A stretch of DNA of 64,000 nt from Lentibacillus sp. Marseille-P4043 (GCF_900258515.1 NZ_LT984884.1:3159367-3223366); one strand, 5' to 3'. Numbered from the stretch's first letter, positions 48,865 through 57,320 are shown. The notes: generated by a model not told the origin, from the letters alone. Numbers and translations are program-made.

Positions 48865-49055
48865 ATTTTTTCATCCCCTCTGTAAGCGCTTTAACTCTTA
48901 CCATCTATCTTATTGCTTTTAGATTAAAAAGTCAAAAGTTAACAGATAATTTTAATGAATGAAACAAAGTTAATTATTATATAAACAGCCGTCTTTTCCA
49001 TGCTATAATAAAACATTATAGTGTCTTTTTGATGAGAAGAAAGGTTTGACCTCTT

Positions 49056-49919
49056 ATGAACAGAAGATCGTTTTTGAAAAAAATAGTTGGCAGTACGCTA
49101 GCATTACTTGGAATTGGCGGTGGTACGTATTATTATGCACGTGATGTTGAACCACGGATGCTGCAAATAAACGAAGAATTAATTTCTTCTGCAAAGATCC
49201 CAAACACTTTCAGCAACTTCAAAATTGTCCAGTTTTCCGATACGCATGTCGGGTTTCACTATTCACTTGAACAGCTAAAAGAACTAGTCGGAAAAATAAA
49301 CAAACAAAAACCCGATTTAATTGTCTTTACTGGTGATCTTGTTGATAAACCGGATACATATAAGTGGAATAATAAACTTATTGAAATACTTCGTTCATTA
49401 ACGGCTACACATGGTAAGTATTGGATTTATGGCAACCATGATCACGGTGGTTATGGTACAAATATTGTTAAAAAGGTAATGGATCAGGCCAACTTCCAAC
49501 TATTAAAAAATCAACATATCACAATTGAAAAAGAAAATCATGAAATTATCCTAGCAGGTCTTGATGATCTCATGCTTGGAAAACCCGATCTAAAGAAAAC
49601 ATTAAAGCAGTCAAATCCTAACCAATTTACCATCTTACTTGCCCATGAACCTGATTTTGCGGACACGGCAGCTAATTTCCCTGTTGATGTGCAACTTTCT
49701 GGTCACAGTCATGGCGGCCAAGTTCGATTTCCTTTTATTGGTCACCTCTACACACCAGCATATGCTGAGAAATATGTTCAAGGAAAACATTTGCTCAACA
49801 ATAAAAACCTAACATTGTATGTTAGCAGAGGAATTGGTACAACCAGACTGCCATATCGTTTTTTATGTAAACCAGAATTTCACATATTTACTCTAAGAAA
49901 AGCGCAAGCGCCCGTTTAG
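49056..49919 (+). CDS. ykuE: Tat-exported metallophosphoesterase (YkuE)
   Basis: A 287-residue enzyme starting with a twin-arginine signal, MNRRSFLKKIVGS, and a hydrophobic stretch, then a calcineurin-like fold: FSDTHVG near residue 59, FTGDLVD near 90, GNHDHGG near 126 and GHSHGGQ near 218 bind two metals. B. subtilis YkuE is Tat-dependent and cell-wall associated. The last residues, KAQAPV and the stop, come from a repeat fragment (49897-49935), so the native C-terminus has been replaced by a few codons. Confidence 0.9.
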   Translation: MNRRSFLKKIVGSTLALLGIGGGTYYYARDVEPRMLQINEELISSAKIPNTFSNFKIVQFSDTHVGFHYSLEQLKELVGKINKQKPDLIVFTGDLVDKPDTYKWNNKLIEILRSLTATHGKYWIYGNHDHGGYGTNIVKKVMDQANFQLLKNQHITIEKENHEIILAGLDDLMLGKPDLKKTLKQSNPNQFTILLAHEPDFADTAANFPVDVQLSGHSHGGQVRFPFIGHLYTPAYAEKYVQGKHLLNNKNLTLYVSRGIGTTRLPYRFLCKPEFHIFTLRKAQAPV

Positions 49920-49935
49920 CAACGTACAAACTGGA
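49897..49935 (+). repeat. Diverged fragment of the 148-base repeat
   Basis: GAAAAGCGCAAGCGCCCGTT and the bases up to CTGGA match the first 39 bases of the 31622 repeat at about 33 positions. It overlaps the 3' end of ykuE and supplies its stop codon. Confidence 0.65.
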
Positions 49936-50081
49936 GATCTCTGGGACTGCACTCCGTTCGCCCCACCAAAAAGACTCGCAATGAGATAATTGAAAAATTC
50001 AGCTGGATCTATTTAATACATGCTCCCTTTTCAAATCGTTGCATAAACTACCAGAGAAACGTTTAGGAAAGGGAGATTGCT

Positions 50082-50321
50082 TTGAACTATCCGGTTAGCC
50101 ACGTTAATCAAAATCAGTACATGTATCCATCCCAACCAGATACAGAGAAACGAGGGTTTCCCGTATTGCCCTTTCTAACTGGTCTAGCTTTTGGACCCTT
50201 CTTATATGGGGCACTACATCCTGGTGGCTATTATTATCCGTATCCACCTTACCCTCCATACCAACCATACCCATATGGATATGGTTATTATAATCCATAT
50301 TCGTATAAAGGCTATTATTAG
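50082..50321 (+). CDS. Tyr/Pro/Gly-rich small protein, possible spore coat
   Basis: A 79-residue protein with a short conserved-looking middle FPVLPFLTGLAFGPFLYGAL (residues 26-45, hydrophobic) and a C-terminal tail of Tyr, Pro and Gly repeats (YPPYPPYQPYPYGYGYY). The composition is like spore coat or surface proteins of Bacillaceae; no specific family is recognised. Start is TTG with AAAGGGA eight bases upstream. A terminator follows directly. Confidence 0.65.
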   Translation: MNYPVSHVNQNQYMYPSQPDTEKRGFPVLPFLTGLAFGPFLYGALHPGGYYYPYPPYPPYQPYPYGYGYYNPYSYKGYY

Positions 50322-50327
50322 GTTGAC

Positions 50328-50360
50328 AGGTTTGATCCAGATAAAGGGTCAAACCTTTTT
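50328..50360 (+). terminator. Terminator after the Tyr-rich gene
   Basis: AGGTTTGATCC and GGGTCAAACCT pair, followed by five T residues. Confidence 0.85.
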
Positions 50361-50449
50361 AGTAAGAACTTCGTAACACTTTATCCATAGTTTTTTAAGT
50401 AAAAACATGCTACACTAAATACGATTTCGTTAAGATGGAGGCTATACAT

Positions 50450-51031
50450 ATGCTGAGAATATTAAAATTAATAGTGCCATTTGCCTTATTTTTGATTATT
50501 CTAAGTGCTTGTGGAGAGGAATATGAGGGTGATTTTTCTTATAAGGTAAAGGATTTTACATTTACGGACCAAACTGGCGAAAAGATTAGCAAAGACGATT
50601 TCACAGGTTCATTCTGGGTGGCAGATTTTGTGTTTACAAATTGTGAAACAGTGTGCCCACCTATGACTTCCAACATGGTGCGATTACAAAATCAGTTAAG
50701 CGATGCTGGTCTTAACGATGTCCAGTTAGCTTCTTTCAGTGTTGATCCGAAACGGGATACCCCCGAGGCTCTGACGGAGTTTGCAAAATCACGCGGTGCG
50801 ACAAACCTTGACAATTGGCACCTATTTACAGGATACGATTTTGATACGATCAAAGAGTTTTCCATTAAATCATTTAAATCTGCCTTAGAAAAAGTTCCTG
50901 ATTCAGATCAATTCATGCATGCAACTAGTTTTTTCCTTGTATCACCCGAAGGAAATGCAATTAAACGATATGACGGTAGAAAGCCTGGCGATATGAAGAA
51001 AATCGTTCAGGATATAAAAGATATGCAATAG
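50450..51031 (+). CDS. SCO1/SenC copper chaperone
   Basis: A 193-residue lipoprotein (lipobox ILSAC near residue 20) with a thioredoxin fold. The copper site is NCETVCPPM near 63 plus His in MHATSFFLV near 155, all three ligands present. Sco proteins deliver copper to the CuA centre of cytochrome oxidase subunit II, here CtaC at 6867-7919; the B. subtilis homologue is ypmQ. The ATG at 50450 is placed correctly after GGAGG, whereas the ATG at 50435 is part of that site. Confidence 0.9.
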   Translation: MLRILKLIVPFALFLIILSACGEEYEGDFSYKVKDFTFTDQTGEKISKDDFTGSFWVADFVFTNCETVCPPMTSNMVRLQNQLSDAGLNDVQLASFSVDPKRDTPEALTEFAKSRGATNLDNWHLFTGYDFDTIKEFSIKSFKSALEKVPDSDQFMHATSFFLVSPEGNAIKRYDGRKPGDMKKIVQDIKDMQ

Positions 51032-51036
51032 TTTTT

Positions 51037-51066
51037 AACGGAGCAGTAAACTTACCGCTCCGTTTT
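51037..51066 (+). terminator. Terminator after sco
   Basis: AACGGAGC and GCTCCGTT pair and a T-rich tail follows. Confidence 0.8.
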
Positions 51067-51145
51067 AATTTTTAAGACAATTCATTCTTGAAAATGGACA
51101 GGCTTTCCTGTACGATAAAGACAAGCTATGAAAGGAGGGAAAATA

Positions 51146-51631
51146 ATGGATAATAAATCAATTCCATTAGGTGAGCTTGCCAAAGCAATTTATACGATAA
51201 ACCGTCATGCGAAAACTGCTCCAGAACCACAACATTTATATTTTATCAAGAAAGAGACGATTAAACGTTTGTTAAAAGAAAAACAAGCGATAAAAGTCGG
51301 ACTCCACTTTTCTGATCATCCAAAATTCAGCAATCAGCATTCAACACTGCTTGTGAAAGTTGACAATTACTATTTTCATATCCCCCCGGAAAAGCAAGAC
51401 TTCAAAGAGCTTGAACATTTAGGTAAACTTGATCAAGATTTTCGAAACCCACGAACGAAAATGTCATTATCGCAAGCGAAAAAAGTAATCTATCGTTATA
51501 TCGATTGGAAACCCAAAAATGAATCAAAGTCAAGGCCAACGCGAAGAAAACAATACACCTCTTCCTATTATACCCCATCATCTCTCGGGAAAATGGAAAG
51601 GACACCTAAAAAAACGTATCGCCATTTTTAA
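51146..51631 (+). CDS. ykyB: YkyB-like protein
   Basis: A 161-residue, strongly basic soluble protein. AKAIYTINRHAKTAPEPQHL near residues 10-30 and KVGLHFSDHPKFSNQHSTLL near 60 match YkyB. The C-terminal 35 residues are Arg/Lys/Ser/Tyr-rich. Function unknown. GAAAGGAGG precedes the ATG at 51146. B. subtilis ykyB lies near ykuC-ykuE, consistent with ykuE being close here. Confidence 0.8.
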   Translation: MDNKSIPLGELAKAIYTINRHAKTAPEPQHLYFIKKETIKRLLKEKQAIKVGLHFSDHPKFSNQHSTLLVKVDNYYFHIPPEKQDFKELEHLGKLDQDFRNPRTKMSLSQAKKVIYRYIDWKPKNESKSRPTRRKQYTSSYYTPSSLGKMERTPKKTYRHF

Positions 51632-51653
51632 AACCACTCTTTATAGGTGGGGC

Positions 51654-51686
51654 AAAGCGCATGTACATAAAAAACATGCGCTTTTT
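51654..51686 (+). terminator. Terminator after ykyB
   Basis: AAAGCGCATG and CATGCGCTTT pair with a T-run. Confidence 0.85.
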
Positions 51687-51829
51687 AATGTTACTGTCCA
51701 CCTAAAGATTGTTGTTTATGAAGAAATATTTAAGCATATATATTTCCCAACAAGCAGAAAGAACAATTCAGCTTTAATGTTTTAAAACCTTTAGCATAAG
51801 GAATAAACAAATAAAAGGAGGTTTTTTAA

Positions 51830-52045
51830 ATGACTACAGAACTAAAGGATTTTTTGTATGAGTTAAAAAACTATGCGGATCAAACGCATATATTAAAAGA
51901 CAAATACGAAAAGCTGCCAGACAATGAAAAAACGTTAGTGATGCAACATACACCAGACGCCCATTTATCGCCACTCACCCAAGATAAACTTGTATTCCGT
52001 TGGTTAGGGTCCATGCAAAGCGAACTTAGTAATAGCAAGACTTAG
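51830..52045 (+). CDS. Small hypothetical protein
   Basis: A 71-residue, mostly helical, charged protein beginning MTTELKDFLYELKNYADQTH, without signal peptide or cysteines. I do not recognise the family. AAAGGAGG lies at an ideal distance before the ATG, and a terminator follows, so it is almost certainly expressed as a single gene. Confidence 0.7.
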   Translation: MTTELKDFLYELKNYADQTHILKDKYEKLPDNEKTLVMQHTPDAHLSPLTQDKLVFRWLGSMQSELSNSKT

Positions 52046-52058
52046 TAATGTAGACTAC

Positions 52059-52094
52059 AGCGTGTGAACAAATGATTCATGCGCTATTTTTTTT
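52059..52094 (+). terminator. Terminator after the 51830 gene
   Basis: AGCGTGTGA and TCATGCGCT pair (two G-U pairs), followed by eight T residues; it overlaps the 3' end of the convergent gene. Confidence 0.7.
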
Positions 52095-52409
52095 CCCCTT
52101 TTTAAAAAATCCATGAAAGACACGTAGTAAAAATAAGATACCACCAAACACCGCTAAACTTTGAAGTGCCATCTTTACCAATTGATGGATGCCAAATGCA
52201 AACATACATAGTAAAACAAGCAAACTGGTAATAAGATAGCTCAATATTTTTGTAGATTGTAATGTAACAAACCAATGAATGATTGGCTGTAGAACATAAT
52301 AACTAACAAATATAACGATAAAAAATAAAATGAAATAAAACTGTTTTTCTGTTAACCCAAGTGTAATGAGCTGGTTTACATGAATCCAATCCAAATTTGT
52401 ATAAAACAT
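52077..52409 (-). CDS. Hypothetical three-helix membrane protein
   Basis: A 110-residue protein with three hydrophobic segments (about 22-50, 57-78, 82-98) and a basic tail HGFFKKGKKNSA, so the C-terminus is probably cytoplasmic. No family recognised. The ATG at 52409 is nine bases after AAAGGA; an ATG two codons earlier is too close. Confidence 0.65.
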   Translation of the reverse strand: MFYTNLDWIHVNQLITLGLTEKQFYFILFFIVIFVSYYVLQPIIHWFVTLQSTKILSYLITSLLVLLCMFAFGIHQLVKMALQSLAVFGGILFLLRVFHGFFKKGKKNSA

Positions 52410-52543
52410 CCCCATGGTTCCTTTCTACTTTTATGAACCAGTTTTAACGAACGAACACAGCATTATACCTTTTTATATTAAAAAAATACAGATTATTTGC
52501 TATAATTAATGGACAATTTTATTATTTGAAGGGAGGATGTAGT

Positions 52544-53440
52544 TTGAATAAAGCTTTTATTTACATTATCTTGGGAGCGGCACTTTGGGGGACGATTGGC
52601 TGGTATGTCAAAAATTTATACACATACGGTTTCACACCAATGGAAGTAGTTACATTACGCGTATGGTCAACGACAATTATCCTTTTATTCTACATGATCA
52701 TTAAAGCACCAAGGAAGCTAAAATTACAATCCATTTATGATCTTAAATACTTTATTGGCACAGGCATTTTCAGTATCATTTTTTTCAATTATTGCATGTT
52801 TACAGCCATCGATTTATCGACTATACCTGTTGCAACAGCATTACTCTATACGGCGCCTGCCTTTGTAACTATTTTGTCCTTCCTATTATTTAAAGAGCCT
52901 TTTACAAGAGTAAAACTGATTGCCTTATTCATTACACTATTGGGTACTTGCTTTGTTGTCGGGTTAATTCCAATAAGTGTTGCTTCGCTAAAATTAAATA
53001 GTTTGCTATTTGGAATTGGATCAGGAATCGGATATGCTCTATATAGTATTTTCAGTAAGTTCGCTTTAAAAAAATACACAAGCCTAAGTATAACCACCTA
53101 TACATTTTTCATTGCAAGTATTACATTGTTACCATTTTTTCCATATAGCGAGAAGTTTCATTTATTACTTCAACCATCAGTATTGCTCTATGCATTTGGT
53201 TTAGGTTTCCTGCCGACCGCAATAGCCTATATTGTTTATACATATGGATTGAATCAAACAGAAGCTTCTAAGGCATCGATTTTAACAACCATTGAGCCCG
53301 TTGTAGCTACATTAATTGGTGTGTTTATATTTCATGAGGCGTTTACGATTTTTCAAATGGTTGGCATGGTATGTATTCTTGGCTCCGTCATGTTAATTCA
53401 GGTATATTCCAAACCAAACAAGATCAGGGTAAAGACGTAA
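52544..53440 (+). CDS. EamA/DMT family permease
   Basis: A 298-residue protein of ten helices in two EamA repeats (about 5-137 and 150-290). The first helix reads IYIILGAALWGTIGWYVK, typical of the drug/metabolite transporter superfamily; TTIEPVVATLIGVFIFHE near 250 closes the second repeat. Substrate unknown; relatives export amino acids or metabolites. The TTG at 52544 is preferred because GGGAGGA lies just before it and the longer frame starts inside that site. Confidence 0.85.
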   Translation: MNKAFIYIILGAALWGTIGWYVKNLYTYGFTPMEVVTLRVWSTTIILLFYMIIKAPRKLKLQSIYDLKYFIGTGIFSIIFFNYCMFTAIDLSTIPVATALLYTAPAFVTILSFLLFKEPFTRVKLIALFITLLGTCFVVGLIPISVASLKLNSLLFGIGSGIGYALYSIFSKFALKKYTSLSITTYTFFIASITLLPFFPYSEKFHLLLQPSVLLYAFGLGFLPTAIAYIVYTYGLNQTEASKASILTTIEPVVATLIGVFIFHEAFTIFQMVGMVCILGSVMLIQVYSKPNKIRVKT

Positions 53441-53534
53441 ATTTTTTCGCTTTTTATGGATTTGACCACAAGATGATCTATAAAAAAGAAGCAATCTTGT
53501 GATTCGATTAAGGTTTTCCATTTATGACAGAAAG

Positions 53535-53605
53535 AAAACAGGCTGTTCCTTAAAGCTACCCCGCACTTGTAAATCGGGTGTCAAACATAAGGAACAACCT
53601 GTTTT
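53535..53605 (-). terminator. Long-loop terminator after fbpB
   Basis: AAAACAGGTTGTTCCTTA and TAAGGAACAGCCTGTTTT form an 18-base stem with one wobble. The 35-base loop contains a second small hairpin (ACCCG/CGGGGT). Confidence 0.65.
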
Positions 53606-53617
53606 AACTTTATTCGG

Positions 53618-53782
53618 TTAAATTATATTATCATTGAGCAAACGTTCTTGTTTAGCTGAAACTAGTTTAGCTTGCTTTTTTTCTAAACGTTTTTCAATTT
53701 GGTTTAAAATTTTTTCGTCTTGCATCAGTTCTTGTTTATTTTGCTTTACAAGCTGTTCAAAAGTTTGTATTTTTGGACGCAT
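53618..53782 (-). CDS. FbpB-type small basic protein
   Basis: A 54-residue Lys/Gln-rich helical protein: MRPKIQTFEQLVKQNKQELM, then a DEKILNQIEKRLEKK block. It fits the FbpB family of small basic proteins, one of which works with the iron-sparing RNA FsrA under Fur control in B. subtilis. AAAAGGAG lies eight bases before the ATG. I see no convincing Fur box upstream, only a TATACT and a GGGTAT that overlap. Confidence 0.7.
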   Translation of the reverse strand: MRPKIQTFEQLVKQNKQELMQDEKILNQIEKRLEKKQAKLVSAKQERLLNDNII

Positions 53783-53864
53783 ATGTTACACTCCTTTTCC
53801 CTTGTTACATACAGTATACCCTATTCGCCGCATTATTAATCAAAATTATTCGAAAATTATTTGA

Positions 53865-54154
53865 ACATTTTGTGAAGAAATGCAATCATCAGAATCCCAA
53901 ATACGAGAAAAACAATTATAGCTTGTCAAAATCACACGCTATGACTGGTTTTCAAATTGACTACGCTCTTGCACCTCGATGGCTGTGTCAACAAATGCTA
54001 AAAGTACACAATATTACGAATCCTATCCTCAACCATTAGTCAATATGCCACATCTTAAGCGTTAACCAATGGTATAAACGACTCACAGGTCATGCGTGAG
54101 CATATCGAAAAAGATGTAATCATGTTTATGAGAAATTAATCCAGATGGGGCGTT
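53865..54154. other. Gene-free stretch
   Basis: No supported gene, repeat or hairpin. Open frames on both strands are short and lack ribosome sites; it may be decayed coding sequence. Confidence 0.4.
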
Positions 54155-54391
54155 CTACTTTTCCCAAAATTCCCTGTAATAACGATAAGCTCTTTGAGTT
54201 AAGAATTCATATAGTTTGGCAAGGAAAAGTTGCTTTATATCAGGGGATTCATTTTCATACTTAGGTGAAGGATACATGCGGCTTTCTACGCTCATGATTT
54301 GACAACCATTAAATAAGCTTCATGCCTTTTTACAATCGGCACAAATATAATTGCACTCATTTTGTAACGTATTATCTATTAGGTAAAAATT
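54155..54391 (-). pseudogene. Decayed gene of unknown family with Cys pairs
   Basis: One minus frame reads NFYLIDNTLQNECNYICADC, then KKA, a TGA stop, then SLFNGCQIMSVESRMYPSPK and a helical end QLFLAKLYEFLTQRAYRYYR to a TAG at 54155. Both sides of the TGA look like the same protein and the frame is closed upstream by a stop, so this is probably the 3' part of a broken gene. Residues after the TGA could also start anew at the internal ATG. I do not recognise the family. Confidence 0.45.
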
Positions 54392-54565
54392 TTAAAGTTT
54401 AACTTTATCAGTTTGCTTTTGCTGTTCATATAAATTTAACAGTTTATCTAATTCTTGACTGATGGTTATCGATTCTAGGCTAGTAAATCCTTTTTGGAAG
54501 GCAATCTCAGTCATTTGATTCCGTAAAAATTCAATTTGTTCTAATAGTTTTTCTGTATTCCCCAT
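54392..54565 (-). CDS. Spo0E-like aspartyl-phosphate phosphatase
   Basis: A 57-residue, two-helix protein beginning MGNTEKLLEQIEFLRNQM with the family signature SQELDKLLNLY near residues 36-46 (SxxxD). Such proteins dephosphorylate Spo0A-P and delay sporulation (Spo0E, YisI, YnzD). The ATG lies about 15 bases after AAAGGAGG, longer than ideal, and no better start exists in frame. It points away from the signal peptidase gene. Confidence 0.75.
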   Translation of the reverse strand: MGNTEKLLEQIEFLRNQMTEIAFQKGFTSLESITISQELDKLLNLYEQQKQTDKVKL

Positions 54566-54729
54566 TTTAGCTTGTCCGTACCTCCTTTAGAATAGACCAA
54601 CTTCTTAACTTTAGCATAGTTAAACAAATATTGACAAGCCTAACTATTTTTTTGATAGTTATTTCTCGTCTCTTTTGAAGCGTTATGTTAACATAATTAT
54701 GGATGTGCAACGTAGAAAGGATGTTTCCA

Positions 54730-55254
54730 TTGGCTGAAACCAAAAAGAAAAATGAATGGATCGAATGGGGTAAAGCCATTTTTATTGCAATTTTATTAGC
54801 TTTCTTTTTAAAAACATTTGTGTTTGCTACTTCCATTGTTGAAGGAGAAAGCATGGTCCCTACCCTGGAAGACGGCGAGCGAGTCATTTTTAATAAATTT
54901 GTTTACTTATTTGACGAGCCTGATCGTGGAGATATCGTCATTATTCAACGTCCCATTAAAAATTATGTGAAGCGGGTCATTGCATTACCAGGTGAAACCG
55001 TAGAAATGCAGGGTCACCAACTATATATTGATGGTCAAAAATATAATAAAACCTTTGTGAGTGAGGATGCAATTAATCATACTGGCAACTTTGGGCCAAT
55101 TCAAGTACCGGAAAATAATTATTTTGTGATGGGTGATAATCGCGCAATAAGCAAAGATAGTCGAAATGGATTGGGATTTATTAATGAAGATAATATCATT
55201 GGCAGGTCAGAAATTATCATCTATCCATTTGATAAATGGTCAATGACTAGATGA
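54730..55254 (+). CDS. Type I signal peptidase
   Basis: A 174-residue membrane-anchored protease with one N-terminal helix (about 15-35). The catalytic Ser is in VEGESMVPTLEDGER near 42 and the general-base Lys in YVKRVIALPGE near 82; VMGDNR.ISKDSR near 140 completes the family blocks. It cleaves secretory signal peptides and corresponds to the Sip group of Bacillus. The TTG at 54730 is favoured by AAAGGA upstream; the in-frame ATG at 54721 overlaps it. Confidence 0.9.
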   Translation: MAETKKKNEWIEWGKAIFIAILLAFFLKTFVFATSIVEGESMVPTLEDGERVIFNKFVYLFDEPDRGDIVIIQRPIKNYVKRVIALPGETVEMQGHQLYIDGQKYNKTFVSEDAINHTGNFGPIQVPENNYFVMGDNRAISKDSRNGLGFINEDNIIGRSEIIIYPFDKWSMTR

Positions 55255-55322
55255 ATTAATAGTAAAGTATGCGTTTCAGAAGAAGGTTAAAAAACCGCGA
55301 AGTTCAGGGCGTTTTTCTTACC

Positions 55323-55343
55323 GGACTTTTTGAACAACCTCTT
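55323..55343 (+). repeat. Right-end fragment of the inverted-repeat element
   Basis: GGACTTTTTGAACAACCTCT repeats the right end and flank of the element at 16420-16562. No left end is nearby. Confidence 0.55.
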
Positions 55344-55378
55344 AAAGGGGCAGACAGATAAGCTTGTCTGGCCCTTTA
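55344..55378. terminator. Hairpin after the signal peptidase gene
   Basis: AAAGGGGCAGACA and TGTCTGGCCCTTT pair with one mismatch. The T-run is poor, so function as a terminator is tentative. Confidence 0.45.
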
Positions 55379-55387
55379 AAAATGTTG

Positions 55388-55474
55388 TTACTCATTATCA
55401 AAAATGCAGTATCCAATATTAAGTAGTACGAGTACGAGGCAAATAATTCCAAATACTGTTTCCCACATGAGCAT
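55388..55474 (-). CDS. Single-helix membrane micro-protein, possible
   Basis: A 28-residue frame, MLMWETVFGIICLVLVLLNI then GYCIFDNE, that would be one transmembrane helix with a short acidic tail. GAGGGGG lies nine bases before the second ATG (55468), which would give 26 residues. No family recognised; small helices of this type often attach to larger membrane complexes. Confidence 0.45.
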   Translation of the reverse strand: MLMWETVFGIICLVLVLLNIGYCIFDNE

Positions 55475-55614
55475 GTACCCCCTCTATGTATTTTCAAGTA
55501 GCAAAACGTTTTTAATCAATTTACGTTTGTTTACAACACCCTTTATTATTATATCACATCAATTTTCCAAAATGAAATAAACATATTTATTATCCCATCT
55601 AATGAAAACGTCTA

Positions 55615-55642
55615 TACATTTTACGAATCCATACATAGTATA
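55615..55642 (+). promoter_or_regulatory. Sigma-K-like promoter of yjcZ
   Basis: TACA at 55615-55618 and CATAGTATA at 55634-55642 (CATA-N3-TA) are separated by 15 bases, in line with the mother-cell sigma-K pattern AC-N16-CATANNNTA. Confidence 0.4.
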
Positions 55643-55671
55643 ACTGTAAACGCCCTGGGAGGTGAAATGAT

Positions 55672-55824
55672 ATGTCATACGGATTTGGCGGCGGCTGCGG
55701 CTGCGGCGGTGGCTACGGTTATGGTGGCGCCGGCTATGGTGGCTACGGCGGCGGAAGCAATTTTGCGCTAATTGTAGTGCTTTTCATTCTTCTAATCATT
55801 GTAGGGACAGCATTTTATTGCTAA
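55672..55824 (+). CDS. YjcZ family sporulation protein
   Basis: A 50-residue protein: a Gly/Tyr/Cys-rich half ([18 protein letters not shown]) and a C-terminal helix [19 protein letters not shown], the hallmark of the YjcZ group of small spore-associated proteins. GGGAGGTGA precedes the ATG. The run of GGC codons makes a local GC peak that is explained by composition, not by transfer. Confidence 0.85.
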   Translation: MSYGFGGGCGCGGGYGYGGAGYGGYGGGSNFALIVVLFILLIIVGTAFYC

Positions 55825-55836
55825 CTAACAATTTCT

Positions 55837-55866
55837 GCTTGTGCTATTCTATTAGCACAAGCGTTT
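55837..55866 (+). terminator. Terminator after yjcZ
   Basis: GCTTGTGCT and AGCACAAGC pair, followed by GTTTTG. Confidence 0.7.
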
Positions 55867-55891
55867 TGTTGGTTTACATATTTCTCAAACC

Positions 55892-57199
55892 TTATACATC
55901 CACGCTCTTTCGCTTACTTGAGGATGGTATTTTTAGTTCTTCTCGATATTTTGCGACGGTTCTTCTTGAAATCGTAATCCCCTTTTTTGTTTTAAAATAA
56001 TCAGCTATTTTTTGATCGGAAAGTGGCTTCTGTTTACTTTCCTTGTCAACAAAATCCTTCAGTAGCAATTTTACTTTTGCCTGTGACGTAGCATCACCAT
56101 TATCTGTCGTCAGTTTTGTAGCAAACAGCAAGCGAATGTCAAAGGATCCTTTAGGTGTTTGAATCACTTTATTTGTAGTGGCCCTGCTAACTGTGGATTC
56201 ATGCATATTAATTTCATCGGCAACTTCCTTTAATGTTAAAGGTTGAAGGTCGGCAAAGCCGTTAATGAAAAAATGACGTTGTTTATTCAAGAGAACACGG
56301 ACGATTTTTAAAATTGTTGACCGGCGCTGTTCAATACTATTCAATAGCCACTGGTATTTTCTGTAATGATCATGCACATATTTCGACACCTCATTCTTCT
56401 CCGTTAAAAAATCGATGTAGTGGCTATTTAAACCAATTTCAGGTAAATAACCATCATTCAAATATGTAACAAAGTTATCCCCTTTACTTTCTACAATAAT
56501 ATCCGGATTTAAATAATCTGCCTTACTATTTGATATATCTGTACAAGGACTCGGATCAAGACACTGAATTTTATCATAAATTTCCTTTACCTTTGCCAGC
56601 GGTATATCAAACTGTTTAGCAATCTCCTTCCATTTTTTATCCGCTAAAAGTTGCAAATGATCTTTAATCACACATGCAAGCAAACAATCTTCAGGGAAAT
56701 ATGCTGTTGCCTGTATGAATAAGCATTCCTGTAGATTTCTTGCACCAACGCCCACTGGTTCCAATTGTTGAAGTTGGGTAATGCCTTTGTTAATTTCTAC
56801 TTCATTGAAAGGAGTCTCGTTTGCAATGACCTCAACACTTAATGGCAAATACCCATTATCATCTAAACTCAATATTAAAAAATGTAACAGCTTCTTCTCT
56901 TTTTCTGTAATATGAAGAAATTGTTTTTGCTCAAGCAGGTTTTCCCGCATACCCATTTCATTACTTTCGATAAAATCAAATGGGTCATGTGATGTATATA
57001 TAGTTTTATTTGTACGGTTCGTTTTGTAGGGAATATCGGGAACATTTTCTTTCAACTCGATTAACGGATTTTCCAATTGCTGCTCCTGAATAAACTGATA
57101 TAATTCATATGTTGAATACTGTAATAGCTGGATTGCCTGCCTTAGTTCGGTCGTCATTACAAGATTCAACGTTTGCCTTTGTTGAAGTACAAGTTCCAA
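55892..57199 (-). CDS. rpoN: RNA polymerase sigma-54 factor
   Basis: A 435-residue sigma-54: a Gln-rich activator-interacting region (LQQRQTLNLVMTTELRQAIQ near 5-25), core-binding domain (about 90-280), helix-turn-helix (LTLKEVADEINMHESTVSRA near 325) and the RpoN box SRRTVAKYREELKIP near 415. It directs transcription from -24/-12 promoters with AAA+ activators; in B. subtilis (sigL) these include amino acid catabolic operons. Start is TTG with AAGGAGGG upstream. No sigma-54 activator gene or clear -24/-12 site was found in the window. Confidence 0.92.
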   Translation of the reverse strand: MELVLQQRQTLNLVMTTELRQAIQLLQYSTYELYQFIQEQQLENPLIELKENVPDIPYKTNRTNKTIYTSHDPFDFIESNEMGMRENLLEQKQFLHITEKEKKLLHFLILSLDDNGYLPLSVEVIANETPFNEVEINKGITQLQQLEPVGVGARNLQECLFIQATAYFPEDCLLACVIKDHLQLLADKKWKEIAKQFDIPLAKVKEIYDKIQCLDPSPCTDISNSKADYLNPDIIVESKGDNFVTYLNDGYLPEIGLNSHYIDFLTEKNEVSKYVHDHYRKYQWLLNSIEQRRSTILKIVRVLLNKQRHFFINGFADLQPLTLKEVADEINMHESTVSRATTNKVIQTPKGSFDIRLLFATKLTTDNGDATSQAKVKLLLKDFVDKESKQKPLSDQKIADYFKTKKGITISRRTVAKYREELKIPSSSKRKSVDV

Positions 57200-57320
57200 T
57201 TTAGTCCCTCCTTACACAATAACATTTTTGTATCCGCTTACATAATAGTATAATACGAATCGAGTTAAAAATCGATGGGATAATTGAACTTTTAAAATTT
57301 ATTTTATTGTTTGCTGCTTT

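Noticed and set aside
51519..51785. Plus-strand frame of 88 codons overlapping the ykyB end
   Set aside because: It runs through the ykyB terminator and lacks a start signal.
53783..53870. Possible Fur box upstream of the fbpB-type gene
   Set aside because: TGATTAATAATG and neighbouring AT-rich words match too few positions of the 7-1-7 consensus.
53773..54039. Plus-strand frame of 88 codons opposite fbpB
   Set aside because: No ribosome site and it overlaps the better supported fbpB start region.
55672..55760. GC-rich island suggestive of horizontal transfer
   Set aside because: The rise comes from glycine codons of the YjcZ-type protein.
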